A DNA stretch of 8,170 nucleotides from Mariprofundales bacterium (GCA_015487905.1 WFOX01000239.1:1-8170); one strand, 5' to 3'; counted from the first letter of the stretch, positions 1-8,170 are shown. The notes: generated by a model not told the origin, from the letters alone. Translations and numbers: made by a program.

Positions 1-226
1 AGATCGTGCGCAGCACCTCCAGATGCAGGGGCTTGAGCACCTCCTCTTCAATGATCCACGACATCGTGGAGGAAAGCGTAAGCACAAAGAGCACGGCAAG
101 CGCCATGCCGATGGCCGTGTCCAGCCGCTTGGACACGCCCAGAAACGGGCAAATGCCGAGAAACTTCGTGAGCACAAAGTTGTGCACGAAGACCGCCGAC
201 ACGAGCACGAGCCATGCGTCCGCCAT
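1..226 (-). CDS. rnfA: RnfA/RsxA, membrane subunit of the Rnf electron transport complex (partial, C-terminus outside window)
   Basis: Reading the minus strand from an ATG at 226-224 gives 75 codons of an open frame that runs off the left edge. The product starts MADAWLVLVSAVFVHNFVL and continues with KFLGICPFLGVSK, the RnfA/RsxA signature; the related NqrE lacks the CPF.GVS form. RnfA is a polytopic inner-membrane subunit of the ion-translocating ferredoxin:NAD oxidoreductase (RsxABCDGE in enterics, which resets SoxR). Residues 4-24 form a first membrane segment and about 36-57 a second. Cys26 matches the N-terminal cysteine that, in the Rnf/Nqr family, helps hold an intramembrane iron-sulfur cluster. 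A weak Shine-Dalgarno (AGGA, 237-240) lies 10 nt upstream. The orientation implies that any further rnf genes lie beyond position 1. The family call is firm; function as Rnf rather than Rsx is inferred from family only. Confidence 0.9.
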   Translation of the reverse strand, partial: MADAWLVLVSAVFVHNFVLTKFLGICPFLGVSKRLDTAIGMALAVLFVLTLSSTMSWIIEEEVLKPLHLEVLRTI

Positions 227-445
227 AGACGGCGCATCCTAGCACCGCCCCGCCCGCTTGCCTATCAAACACACCTGCGAAGATGTGGTTGCAGAAATCT
301 ACATCTATTCTTTCGTTATTCTGATCCTGCGCTGCGTGTCTGCTCCCGCCTTCGGCTTGCGGGCGAGCGCGCCGTATCCGCTTTTTCCGCCGCCACGAAC
401 ATGCTTGCAACATGCACGCCGGCAAGCGACGGACGGCAAAGACCG

Positions 446-477
446 CCAAAAATACAAAGAAAATATGCCATTTTTGG
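446..477. repeat. Inverted repeat CCAAAAAT-N16-ATTTTTGG
   Basis: CCAAAAAT at 446-453 and ATTTTTGG at 470-477 are perfect 8-bp reverse complements separated by 16 bp of AT-rich sequence. The repeat lies about 220 bp upstream of the rnfA start, inside the AT-rich island. The geometry (outer span 32 bp) would suit a dimeric DNA-binding protein. As an RNA hairpin the stem would be weak, with six A/T pairs of eight. It is not followed by a T run on either strand, so a terminator role is unlikely. The function is unknown. Confidence 0.4.
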
Positions 478-550
478 ACATGCAGCCGGAGAGAAATGAT
501 GATTTTCCTTGCGATTTTACAGAACCACGGATATTTTACTGGTTTTTCGC

Positions 551-586
551 AAAAAATCCCGCACCCTGCGCAGATGCGGGAAAAAA
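551..586 (-). terminator. Rho-independent terminator of the response-regulator gene
   Basis: On the minus strand, just downstream of the response-regulator stop, CCCGCA (580-575) pairs with TGCGGG (563-558). The stem is extended by one T-A pair (581 with 557). The loop holds a small palindrome, CTGCGCAG (573-566), that can stack as an inner hairpin. A run of six T follows (556-551). This is a textbook intrinsic terminator for leftward transcription, about 8 nt past the stop codon. It separates the regulator from the downstream rnfA gene. On the plus strand the stem is followed by A residues, so it should not stop rightward transcription. Confidence 0.85.
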
Positions 587-593
587 GGCCCTC

Positions 594-950
594 CTAGTGG
601 TCTTTGCTCAGGCGCGCCACGGTTTCCAGCAGCGCCTCCACCCCTTTCGCCTTCGGGACGACGGCGTCAGCAAGCCCGTTTTCCGTATCCTTCGGATCGG
701 CCGAGAAGACGACGATGCGGATGCGTTCAAAGCGATCGTCCTCGCGCACGCGGCGCACGAGTTCATCGCCGGACATATCCGGCATTTGGTTGTCCGTGAT
801 GAGCAGATTCGGGCGCGTCCAACGGCAGGCGAGCACGGCCTGCTCGCCGTCCTCCACCGCATGCACGGCCCATCCTTGGGCCTCCAGCGCCGCGCGCAGC
901 AGCTCGCGCACCGCGCGATCGTCCTCGGCCACCACGACCTTCTTGCGCAT
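594..950 (-). CDS. Single-domain (CheY-like) response regulator
   Basis: This 118-residue protein is a lone receiver domain with no output domain. The expected receiver residues are visible: the acidic pocket E9-D10-D11, the phospho-acceptor D53 in the stretch ITDNQMPDMSGDEL, S83 at the conserved Ser/Thr position, and K100 at the conserved Lys position. The residue three before this Lys is V97, where CheY has its aromatic switch residue, and the usual Pro after Lys is Ala. The ATG at 950-948 is preceded by a strong Shine-Dalgarno (AAGGAGG, 964-958) with 7-nt spacing. No histidine kinase is in the window, so its partner and output are unknown. Proteins of this type act by protein-protein contact in chemotaxis, phosphorelay or adaptor roles. 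It is transcribed divergently from yebC and closed by an intrinsic terminator. Confidence 0.9.
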   Translation of the reverse strand: MRKKVVVAEDDRAVRELLRAALEAQGWAVHAVEDGEQAVLACRWTRPNLLITDNQMPDMSGDELVRRVREDDRFERIRIVVFSADPKDTENGLADAVVPKAKGVEALLETVARLSKDH

Positions 951-1065
951 GGTGCCCCCTCCTTGCGGCTGCGGATGCGCGTTGCGTGAAGAAACCCTAG
1001 CGTGCTGATGGAGAGGGCTGCAAGCGCTAGCATGCGCATCCGCTGCTCATCGTGGAGGTGAAGCC
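951..1065. promoter_or_regulatory. Divergent promoter region between the response regulator and yebC
   Basis: This 115-bp spacer separates two divergent genes and must hold both promoters. A perfect inverted repeat, GCGGATGCGC (971-980) and GCGCATCCGC (1034-1043), encloses a second one, CTAGCG (997-1002) and CGCTAG (1025-1030). A weak leftward sigma-70-like pair is present: TTGCAG on the minus strand (1023-1018) and TAGGGT (999-994), spaced 18 bp. No convincing rightward pair was found. Strong Shine-Dalgarno sequences flank the region on both sides: AAGGAGG (964-958, minus) and GGAGGTGA (1054-1061, plus). The inverted repeats are seen directly; the promoter assignment is inference. Confidence 0.5.
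971..1043. repeat. Nested perfect inverted repeats, 10 bp outside and 6 bp inside
   Basis: The outer arms GCGGATGCGC (971-980) and GCGCATCCGC (1034-1043) match over all ten bases, 53 bp apart. The inner arms CTAGCG (997-1002) and CGCTAG (1025-1030) match over six. In a rightward transcript they would make a two-part stem ending about 10 nt before the yebC Shine-Dalgarno. On DNA they could be paired operator half-sites that serve both divergent genes. No T run follows, so it is not an intrinsic terminator. Confidence 0.5.
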
Positions 1066-1821
1066 ATGGCCGGACACAACAAATGGTCCAAGGTGCGGCA
1101 CAAAAAGGCCGTGCAGGATGCGCGGCGCAGCCGGCTGTTTACGCGCTACATTCGTGAGATCACGGTGGCCGCGCGCTTGGGCGGCCCTGATCCCGAAGCG
1201 AACCCGCGCCTTCGTGCGGCCATCGCCGCCGCGCGCGCCGTGAACATGCCCAAAGAGAACATTGAGCGCGCGATTGCGCGCGGTGCAGGCGCAGGCGGCG
1301 GCGAAGCGATGGAGGAGTTGCGTTTGGAGGGCTATGCGCCGGGCGGTGTCGCCGTGATCGTGGATTGCATCACGGACAACCGCAACCGCACGGTCTCGCA
1401 GGTGCGCAGCACCTTCACGAAAGGCGGCGGCAACCTCGGTGAAACGGGTTGTGTGGCGTGGATGTTTGAGCAGGTGGGCCAGATCGTCTTTGATCGCGAT
1501 CGCTACAGCGAAGACGAAATCATGGAAGTGGCCTTGGAAGCAGGGGCTGAGGATGTGCTGGATCGGCCCGAAGACGGCGTGATTGAGGTGCGCACCGCGC
1601 CCCAAGACTTCTTCCGCGTGCAGCAGGCACTGGAGGCCAAAGGACTGCAACCGATGGGCGCGGAGATCACTTGGGTGCCGAAAACGACGGTGAAGGTCTC
1701 CGGGGATACGGCCCGCAAGGTGCTTGCGCTCATTGAAAAGCTGGAAGCGCTGGAGGACGTGCAAAACGTATACACGAACTACGACATCCCGGCCGAAGAG
1801 CTCGCGGCCGCAGGCGACTGA
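1066..1821 (+). CDS. yebC: YebC/PmpR (TACO1) family translation-associated or regulatory protein
   Basis: The 251-residue product has the usual family length and opens with the hallmark MAGHNKWSKVRHKKA, followed by IREITVAARLGG (29-40), NMPKENIERAI (60-70) and TDNRNRT (103-109). Family members have been described as DNA-binding transcriptional regulators (PmpR). The mitochondrial relative TACO1 and recent bacterial work tie the family to translation of difficult, proline-rich stretches. The sequence cannot decide between these roles. The ATG is preceded by a strong Shine-Dalgarno (GGAGGTGA, 1054-1061), the strongest in the plus-strand operon, which fits its position as first gene. It is followed after 4 bp by ruvC, as in many gammaproteobacteria where yebC precedes ruvC. 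No unusual residues were noticed. Confidence 0.95.
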   Translation: MAGHNKWSKVRHKKAVQDARRSRLFTRYIREITVAARLGGPDPEANPRLRAAIAAARAVNMPKENIERAIARGAGAGGGEAMEELRLEGYAPGGVAVIVDCITDNRNRTVSQVRSTFTKGGGNLGETGCVAWMFEQVGQIVFDRDRYSEDEIMEVALEAGAEDVLDRPEDGVIEVRTAPQDFFRVQQALEAKGLQPMGAEITWVPKTTVKVSGDTARKVLALIEKLEALEDVQNVYTNYDIPAEELAAAGD

Positions 1822-1825
1822 GCCC

Positions 1826-2314
1826 TTGGCGCGCGCATGCGTGCTCGGCGTGGATCCGGGCGTGCGCTGCACAGGCCTCGGCGCGGTCGCCGCCGACGGC
1901 ATGCGCTGGCGCGCCTTGGGCTGGGAACTCGTGCGGCCGCGCGCAGGCGCAGCGGAAGCGCGCCTCGTTGAGCTTGCGCGCGCGGTGCGCGCGGCGATTG
2001 CGCGCTATGCTCCTGATTGCGTGGCGCTGGAGGACGGCTTCGTGGCCAAAAACGCCCGCACGGCGCTTGTGCTCGGTGAAGCGCGCGGCGCCATTCTTGC
2101 CGCTTGCGCCGAAGCGGGGGTGGGGGTTGTGCGCATCGCGCCTGGGATGCTCAAGCTTGCGCTCGTGGGCAACGGGCGCGCCACAAAGGCGCAGGTGCAG
2201 TTCATGGTGCGCGTGCTTTTGCGTTTGGACACCACCCCGCCCGCCGACGCCGCCGATGCGCTCGCCGCCGCCGTTTGCGCATTGCAGCATCGTATGCAAG
2301 GAATATCGGCATGA
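1826..2314 (+). CDS. ruvC: RuvC, Holliday-junction resolving endonuclease
   Basis: RuvC cuts Holliday junctions symmetrically as a dimer working with RuvAB. The 162-residue product keeps all four metal-binding acids: D10 in LGVDPG, E69 in VALEDGFVAKN, and D141 and D144 in PPADAADALA. Basic residues K110 and K121, in LKLALVGNGRATKAQVQFM, match those needed by the E. coli enzyme. It is about ten residues shorter than E. coli RuvC, mainly at the C-terminus. The start is inferred as TTG (1826-1828), 4 bp after the yebC stop, because it gives the usual short N-terminus before the first catalytic Asp. No clear Shine-Dalgarno precedes it, which suggests translation by coupling to yebC. A longer frame back to 1724 would overlap yebC and add non-homologous sequence. 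The stop overlaps the ruvA start by ATGA. Confidence 0.92.
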   Translation: MARACVLGVDPGVRCTGLGAVAADGMRWRALGWELVRPRAGAAEARLVELARAVRAAIARYAPDCVALEDGFVAKNARTALVLGEARGAILAACAEAGVGVVRIAPGMLKLALVGNGRATKAQVQFMVRVLLRLDTTPPADAADALAAAVCALQHRMQGISA

Positions 2315-2865
2315 TCGGCTGGTTGCGCGGCACGGTGCGTGCGACATCCCCGACAGGGCTGCTCGTGCTGGAAGTAAGCGGCGTGGGCTATGAGGTGCAA
2401 ACGCCGCCTGCGCTTGCCGCCGGCCTGCGCATCGGAGAGACGGCCGAGCTGTTCGTGCACACCCTCGTCCGTGAAGACGAGCTTTCGCTGTTCGGCTTTG
2501 CAAGCGCCGAAGAACGCGATTGGTTTCGCAGGCTGCTAGGGGTGGCGGGCGTGGGCGCAAAAACGGCCCTGGCGCTGCTTTCCGCGCTCGCACCGAAGGA
2601 GCTTGCCGCCGCGATCGCCCAAGGGGATGCGGCGCGACTTGCGCGCACGCCCGGCATCGGCAAGAAAACCGCCGAGCGCATCGTGTTGGAGCTGCGCGAC
2701 AAAACCGAGCCGCAGCATGTCGCAAGCGGCGTGCTGGAGGATGTGCGCCTTGCGCTTCTCAATCTCGGCTACAAGCCACGCGAGGTGGAGCGCGCGCTTG
2801 CGAAAGCGCCGCCCGAGGACTTTGAAGCCGCGCTCAAAGCGGCGCTCAAGGCATTGGCGCCATGA
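2311..2865 (+). CDS. ruvA: RuvA, Holliday-junction-binding subunit
   Basis: RuvA tetramers bind four-way junctions and load the RuvB motor. The 184-residue product shows the three family domains. An N-terminal OB fold (1-63) carries the acidic pin E55-D56, at the same numbers as in E. coli. A middle domain has two helix-hairpin-helix motifs, [17 protein letters not shown] (75-91) and [16 protein letters not shown] (110-125). A C-terminal UBA-like domain (about 140-184, [22 protein letters not shown]) contacts RuvB. It is about 19 residues shorter than the E. coli protein, mostly in the flexible linker between domains II and III. The ATG overlaps the ruvC stop (ATGA, 2311-2314), with AAGGA (2298-2302) 8 nt upstream. 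Confidence 0.96.
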   Translation: MIGWLRGTVRATSPTGLLVLEVSGVGYEVQTPPALAAGLRIGETAELFVHTLVREDELSLFGFASAEERDWFRRLLGVAGVGAKTALALLSALAPKELAAAIAQGDAARLARTPGIGKKTAERIVLELRDKTEPQHVASGVLEDVRLALLNLGYKPREVERALAKAPPEDFEAALKAALKALAP

Positions 2866-3866
2866 ATCCGTTTGAGCTGTTGGATACGCCGGATGAGCTG
2901 GATGCAGCGCTGCGGCCCAAGCGCTTGGATGAGTATGTGGGCCAAACCAAGCTTGTGCGCAACTTGCGCGTGTTCATTGAGGCTGCGCGCGCGCGCAAGG
3001 AAGCGCTGGATCATGTGCTGCTCTTCGGCCCGCCCGGGCTTGGCAAAACGACGCTTGCGCATGTGATCGCGCACGAGCTCGGCGTGAATCTGCGCGCCAC
3101 AAGCGGCCCCGTTCTGGAGCGCCCGGGGGATCTTGCTGCGATCCTCACGAATCTGGAGCCCGGGGATGTGCTGTTCATTGACGAAATCCATCGCCTAAGC
3201 CCGCAGGTGGAAGAAATCCTGTATCCGGCGATGGAGGACTTCGCCTTGGATCTCGTGATCGGCCAGGGGCCGGCGGCGCGCTCCGTGAAGATCTCCTTGC
3301 CGCGCTTTACGCTCGTGGGTGCCACCACGCGCGCGGGACTGCTCACGCACCCCTTGCGCGAGCGCTTCGGCATCGTGGAGCGGCTGGACTACTATGCCCC
3401 CGAAGAGCTTGCGCGCATCGTGCTGCGCTCAGCCGGCCTTTTGGGCGCCCGCATCACCGAGGAAGGGGCGATGGAGATCGCGCGGCGCGCGCGCGGCACG
3501 CCCCGCATCGCCAATCGTTTGCTGCGGCGCGTGCGCGACTTCGCCGAGGTGGAACACGCAGGGGTCATCACGCAAGAGGTCGCCACCCATGCATTGGAGC
3601 GCCTCGGCGTGGATGCGCATGGGCTGCACGAGTCCGACCGGCGCCTTTTGCGCGCCATCATTGAGCACTACAAAGGCGGGCCTGTGGGCGTGGATGCGCT
3701 GGCAGCAACGCTTTCGGAAGAGCGCGGCACGATTGAGGATGTGATTGAGCCTTACCTGATCCAGGAAGGTTATCTCGTGCGCACGCCGCGCGGCCGCGAG
3801 GCCACGCCCCGCGCCTATGAAGCGCTGGGGCTGCCCGCGCATCCCAAACAAGGGAGGCTTTGGTGA
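2862..3866 (+). CDS. ruvB: RuvB, Holliday-junction branch-migration ATPase
   Basis: RuvB is the AAA+ hexameric motor that pulls DNA through the RuvA-bound junction. The 334-residue product has the normal length. Motifs in order: Walker A GPPGLGKT (56-63), Walker B LFIDEIH (104-110), sensor 1 region GATTRAG (153-159) followed by the arginine-rich PLRERFGI (164-171), and sensor 2 [12 protein letters not shown] (212-223). A C-terminal winged helix (about 258-334) carries [17 protein letters not shown] and the typical PRGR and [12 protein letters not shown] ending. It starts by ATGA overlap with the ruvA stop (2862-2865). Its own stop overlaps the GTG of ybgC. No deviation from a functional RuvB was seen. 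Confidence 0.98.
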   Translation: MNPFELLDTPDELDAALRPKRLDEYVGQTKLVRNLRVFIEAARARKEALDHVLLFGPPGLGKTTLAHVIAHELGVNLRATSGPVLERPGDLAAILTNLEPGDVLFIDEIHRLSPQVEEILYPAMEDFALDLVIGQGPAARSVKISLPRFTLVGATTRAGLLTHPLRERFGIVERLDYYAPEELARIVLRSAGLLGARITEEGAMEIARRARGTPRIANRLLRRVRDFAEVEHAGVITQEVATHALERLGVDAHGLHESDRRLLRAIIEHYKGGPVGVDALAATLSEERGTIEDVIEPYLIQEGYLVRTPRGREATPRAYEALGLPAHPKQGRLW

Positions 3867-4291
3867 GCGAAGCCGCACACCTTTGGCCCGTGCGCGTCTA
3901 TTACGAGGACACGGACGCCGCAGGCCTCGTCTATTACGCGAACTATTTGAAGTTTTTGGAACGCGGGCGCACCGAGTTCTTGCGTTGGCTTGGCTTTTCG
4001 CAATCCGAGCTTGCCGCGCGCGAAGGTGTGCGCTTCGTCGTAAGCCACATGCAGGTGCGCTTTCTTGCACCGGCGCGGCTGGACGATGCGCTTGTCGTCG
4101 CCACCGAGCTTACGGATATCGGCCGCGCAAGCTGCCGCTTTGGCCAGGCCGTGCTGCGCGAAGACGACGAAACAGAACTCGTGCGCGCGCAGGTGCGCGT
4201 AGCCTGCGTGGATGCTGCAGGCAAGCCCGTGCGTTGGCCTGAGGCGCTTGCCAAGGCCATGCGCGCACACCTCTGGGGGAAGAAGGCGTGA
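3863..4291 (+). CDS. ybgC: YbgC, Tol-Pal-associated acyl-CoA thioesterase (hot-dog fold)
   Basis: YbgC is a cytoplasmic 4HBT-family thioesterase that nearly always heads the tol-pal operon. The 142-residue product carries the family signature [20 protein letters not shown], with the catalytic Asp at D18, the same position as in E. coli. The usual His in VYHA(N/S)Y is Tyr here (Y25), which could alter catalysis. The GTG at 3863 overlaps the ruvB stop (GTGA) and lies 5 nt after AGGGAGG (3851-3857). A TTG at 3860 is in frame but would sit only 2 nt from that site, so GTG is preferred. The stop overlaps the tolQ start by GTGA (4288-4291). Confidence 0.93.
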   Translation: MSEAAHLWPVRVYYEDTDAAGLVYYANYLKFLERGRTEFLRWLGFSQSELAAREGVRFVVSHMQVRFLAPARLDDALVVATELTDIGRASCRFGQAVLREDDETELVRAQVRVACVDAAGKPVRWPEALAKAMRAHLWGKKA

Positions 4292-4950
4292 ACCGAGCAT
4301 GGGAAATCGTCTTGCACGCATCGCCCGTCGTGCAGGGCGTGCTTGCATTGCTGGTTTTGATGTCGCTTGCTTCATGGGCCGTGATCTTCGCAAAATGGCG
4401 GCAATTTGCGCGCGCCGATCGCCGCGATCAGGCCTTTTTGCAAGCGCTTGGGGATGAAGTGGATGCGCATGCCTTGGCCGCGCTTGCGCGCGCACACGAG
4501 GCATCCGCCCTTGCGCAAGCGCTTGCGGCCGGGCTTCGCGAGCTTGCCCAGCAACCCGTGCGCGAATCCCCCCAGCTTGCGCTTGCGGCCGCTGAACGCG
4601 CCATGCGCAGCACCATTGCGCGCGGCGAAGAAACGCTTTGGCGGCGCGTGCCGATGCTGGCCACGATCGGCGCCACCGCCCCGTTCGTGGGCCTTTTCGG
4701 CACCGTGTGGGGCATCATGCACACCTTTCACGCGATCGGCGCAACGCGCAAAGCCACGCTTGCCACGGTCGCGCCGGGCATTGCGGAAGCGCTGATCGCC
4801 ACCGCGATCGGCCTTTTCGCGGCCATTCCGGCCGTGATCGCCTACAACCGCTTCGCCTCCTGGGCGGCGCGGCGCGAAAACGAATCCGAGCGCTTCATCG
4901 CCGAAGCGCTGAACCTCTTCACGCGCAAGCGCAAAGAGGCGCAGCCGTGA
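4288..4950 (+). CDS. tolQ: TolQ, proton-channel subunit of the Tol-Pal system
   Basis: TolQ, a MotA/ExbB-family inner-membrane protein, forms with TolR the proton-driven motor that energises TolA during outer-membrane constriction at division. The 220-residue product has three membrane segments: about 14-35, 123-147 and 162-187. The family hallmarks are ATIGATAPFVGLFGTVWGIM (125-144) and VAPGIAEALIATAIGLFAAI (161-180). T139 and T172 match the two pore-lining threonines of E. coli TolQ. The cytoplasmic loop (about 37-120) is Ala- and Arg-rich. The GTG start overlaps the ybgC stop (GTGA) behind a purine-rich GGGGGAAGAAGG. TolQ is preferred over ExbB because of the ybgC-tolQ-tolR order. Its stop overlaps the tolR GTG. 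Confidence 0.95.
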   Translation: MNRAWEIVLHASPVVQGVLALLVLMSLASWAVIFAKWRQFARADRRDQAFLQALGDEVDAHALAALARAHEASALAQALAAGLRELAQQPVRESPQLALAAAERAMRSTIARGEETLWRRVPMLATIGATAPFVGLFGTVWGIMHTFHAIGATRKATLATVAPGIAEALIATAIGLFAAIPAVIAYNRFASWAARRENESERFIAEALNLFTRKRKEAQP

Positions 4951-5339
4951 AGCGACCGCGGCTTATGGGCGAGATCAATGTCACGCCGCTTGTGGATGTG
5001 ATGCTCGTGCTGCTCGCCACCTTTGCGCTTACGGCCCCCTTGCTCACCACGGGGATTGAGGTGGAGTTGCCGCGCGCGGCAAGCACGCCCTTGCCCGAGC
5101 TGCCTACGCCGATCCGCATAAGCGTGGATGCCCGGGGGCGGATTTGGTGGGGCAAGCAACGCGTGAGTCTCGCCCAACTGCGTGCGCGGGCGGGTGCGCT
5201 TGCGCGCAGGCGGCCTGAGGCCGAGGTCGTGCTTGCCGCCGATGCGCGCACGCCTTACGCGCGCGTGGCGAAAGCACTTGCGGCGCTGCAACAAGGCGGG
5301 CTTACGAAGATTGCCCTTCTCACCGAACCGCAACGCTGA
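4947..5339 (+). CDS. tolR: TolR, proton-channel partner of TolQ
   Basis: TolR belongs to the ExbD/TolR family: a single membrane helix and a periplasmic domain, acting as a dimer inside the TolQ pentamer. The 130-residue product begins MKRPRLMGEINVTPLVDVML. D17 is the protonatable transmembrane Asp (D23 in E. coli). The helix spans about 12-34 and the periplasmic domain 36-130, ending in ALLTEPQR. It is slightly shorter than E. coli TolR (142). The GTG at 4947 overlaps the tolQ stop (GTGA) with AAAGAGG about 7 nt upstream. An ATG at 4965 would remove the short basic N-terminus usual for TolR, so GTG is preferred. Confidence 0.94.
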   Translation: MKRPRLMGEINVTPLVDVMLVLLATFALTAPLLTTGIEVELPRAASTPLPELPTPIRISVDARGRIWWGKQRVSLAQLRARAGALARRRPEAEVVLAADARTPYARVAKALAALQQGGLTKIALLTEPQR

Positions 5340-5972
5340 CGCGGGCGCGCCCGGCCTGCTGGATTGGGCGCTTGCGCTGGGCGTGCACGCCCTGTTCGCG
5401 GTGCTGTGGGCGCTTTCCTGGCAGGCGCCGCGCATGCCGCTGACCCCGAATGTGGTGCATGTGCGGCTGATCGCGCAGATGCCCGCGCACACCCCGCCGC
5501 AGCGGCCACGACGCGCCCTGCCCCCGAAGAAAACACCCGCGCAGGCCCGCATCCCGACGCGCACGAAGCCCAAACCGAAGCCCGACATCCCACCTGCAGC
5601 GCCGCTTGTGGCGCCGCTTGAGCCATCCGCCGCCTCCTCCGCCACGGATGTGGCGCCTGCGGTTTCCTCCATGGCGCACGAGGCCACGGCGACGCTTTCC
5701 AGCCAGGAAATCGCGCGCTATCTCGCACGCATGCGCGCACGCATTGAAGCGGCATGGAATCCGCCGCCGGGCCCATTTGCGCGCGATCCCGAGATTGAGC
5801 TGCGGCTCTTTCCGAACGGGCGCGTGCGCGCCGTGCGCATTCTGGTTTCCTCAGGCAACGAGGCCTTGGACGCCTCGCTCGTGCGCGCCGTCTATGCAGC
5901 CGCGCCGTTTCCGCTACCACCCGTCGGCTATGAGGCGTTTCTCATCAACCGCATCCGCTTCCATCCGCGGCG

Positions 5973-5976
<4 letters not shown>
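5311..5976 (+). CDS. tolA: Compact TolA-like protein (TolA/TonB C-terminal domain)
   Basis: This is a 221-residue periplasm-spanning protein with one N-terminal membrane helix (about 16-36). A proline- and lysine-rich linker follows (about 43-118, for example TRTKPKPKPDIPP), then a short Ala/Ser-rich stretch and a C-terminal TolA/TonB_2-type domain (132-221). That domain holds YLARMRARIEAAWNPP, ELRLFPNGRVRAVRI and SSGNEALDASLVRAV. Position directly after tolQ-tolR indicates TolA, the arm linking the motor to Pal or TolB. At 221 residues it is about half the length of E. coli TolA, and a Pro/Lys linker replaces the long Ala/Lys helix, as in TonB. The transmembrane His is kept (H26), but the Ser four residues before it is Ala (A22). 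The start is uncertain: there is no ATG or GTG before the helix, so TTG 5311, inside tolR by 29 bp, is chosen. Confidence 0.8.

Positions 5977-8170
<2,194 letters not shown>

Larger units (their letters stand above)
227..593. other. Non-coding gap between rnfA and the response-regulator gene
   Basis: No convincing gene is seen on either strand. Open frames crossing it are shadows of the flanking genes or lack a ribosome-binding site. The stretch from about 440 to 556 is clearly richer in A and T than the rest of the window. It contains an inverted repeat (446-477) and a terminator (551-586), both listed separately. The part nearest rnfA should hold the rnfA promoter, since the terminator separates it from the upstream same-strand gene, but no good sigma-70 pair could be picked. 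One very short frame with a plausible ribosome-binding site (496-597, plus) is discussed as a finding. Confidence 0.7.

Noticed and set aside
239..268. TTGATA-N18-TGCTAG as an rnfA promoter (minus strand, 268-239)
   Set aside because: The -10 match is poor and transcription would start only a few bases before the ATG, removing the ribosome-binding site.
48..449. Minus-strand frame of 133 codons across rnfA
   Set aside because: It is an off-frame reading of rnfA, whose own frame shows clear RnfA homology.
258..989. Long plus-strand open frame (243 codons)
   Set aside because: It runs antisense through the response regulator, has no ribosome-binding site and an Ala/Arg/His-rich sequence typical of a GC-rich shadow frame.
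1724..1825. Upstream ATG for ruvC that would add 34 residues
   Set aside because: The extension overlaps yebC, is basic low-complexity sequence and places the first catalytic Asp far too deep for RuvC.
1730..2725. Minus-strand frame of 331 codons
   Set aside because: It lies antisense to ruvC and ruvA, both well supported; Arg/Ala/Cys-rich composition and no ribosome-binding site.
3609..4470. GGATGCGCAT repeated in ruvB, tolQ and the yebC leader as a possible uptake or recognition word
   Set aside because: The gene copies encode Val-Asp-Ala-His with ordinary codons, and three copies of a GC-rich word in 8 kb are not distinctive.
3429..4504. Two long minus-strand frames under ruvB, ybgC and tolQ
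   Set aside because: They are antisense shadows of strongly conserved genes and have no recognisable domain.

Overview
The window (about 65% G+C by eye) is a densely packed bacterial chromosome segment of housekeeping genes. The content and order yebC-ruvC-ruvA-ruvB-ybgC-tolQ-tolR-tolA, together with an Rnf/Rsx subunit and an AcnA-type aconitase, point to a Gram-negative proteobacterium, most likely gammaproteobacterial or a near relative. No gene here fixes the genus. I see no mobile element, CRISPR array, tRNA or rRNA.

Layout. Positions 1-226 (minus) hold the first ~75 codons of rnfA, which continues off the left edge. Positions 227-593 are a non-coding, partly AT-rich gap with an inverted repeat and a factor-independent terminator. 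Positions 594-950 (minus) encode a single-domain CheY-like response regulator. A 115-bp divergent spacer (951-1065) carries a perfect 10-bp inverted repeat enclosing a second, shorter one. From 1066 to 5976 (plus) runs one apparent operon: yebC, ruvC, ruvA, ruvB, ybgC, tolQ, tolR and a compact tolA-like gene. Apart from the 4-bp gap between yebC and ruvC, each gene overlaps the next, by 4 bp at five junctions and by about 29 bp at tolR/tolA. From 5973 to the right edge (minus) lies an aconitase gene lacking its first ~160 codons. Its stop codon overlaps that of tolA within one CTAG.

How the genes work together. RuvA, RuvB and RuvC form the Holliday-junction branch-migration and resolution machine. 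YebC is a conserved translation-associated or regulatory protein often found beside them. YbgC and TolQ-TolR-TolA form the energised inner-membrane half of the Tol-Pal envelope system, but tolB, pal and cpoB do not follow as they do in the classical operon. RnfA is a membrane subunit of the ion-translocating ferredoxin:NAD oxidoreductase, and aconitase belongs to the TCA cycle.

I did not find a clearly new multi-gene system. The most unusual signal is compositional: the palindrome TCGA occurs once in 8170 bp where about 25 would be expected, and codon choice (ATT/ATA before Glu/Asp, TTT before Glu/Asp) follows this avoidance. GTAC is absent and ACGT is very rare. This suggests past or present restriction-modification pressure. 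Other points are the inverted repeats, the shared stop site, the shortened TolA with an altered transmembrane motif, and atypical residues in the response regulator and YbgC.
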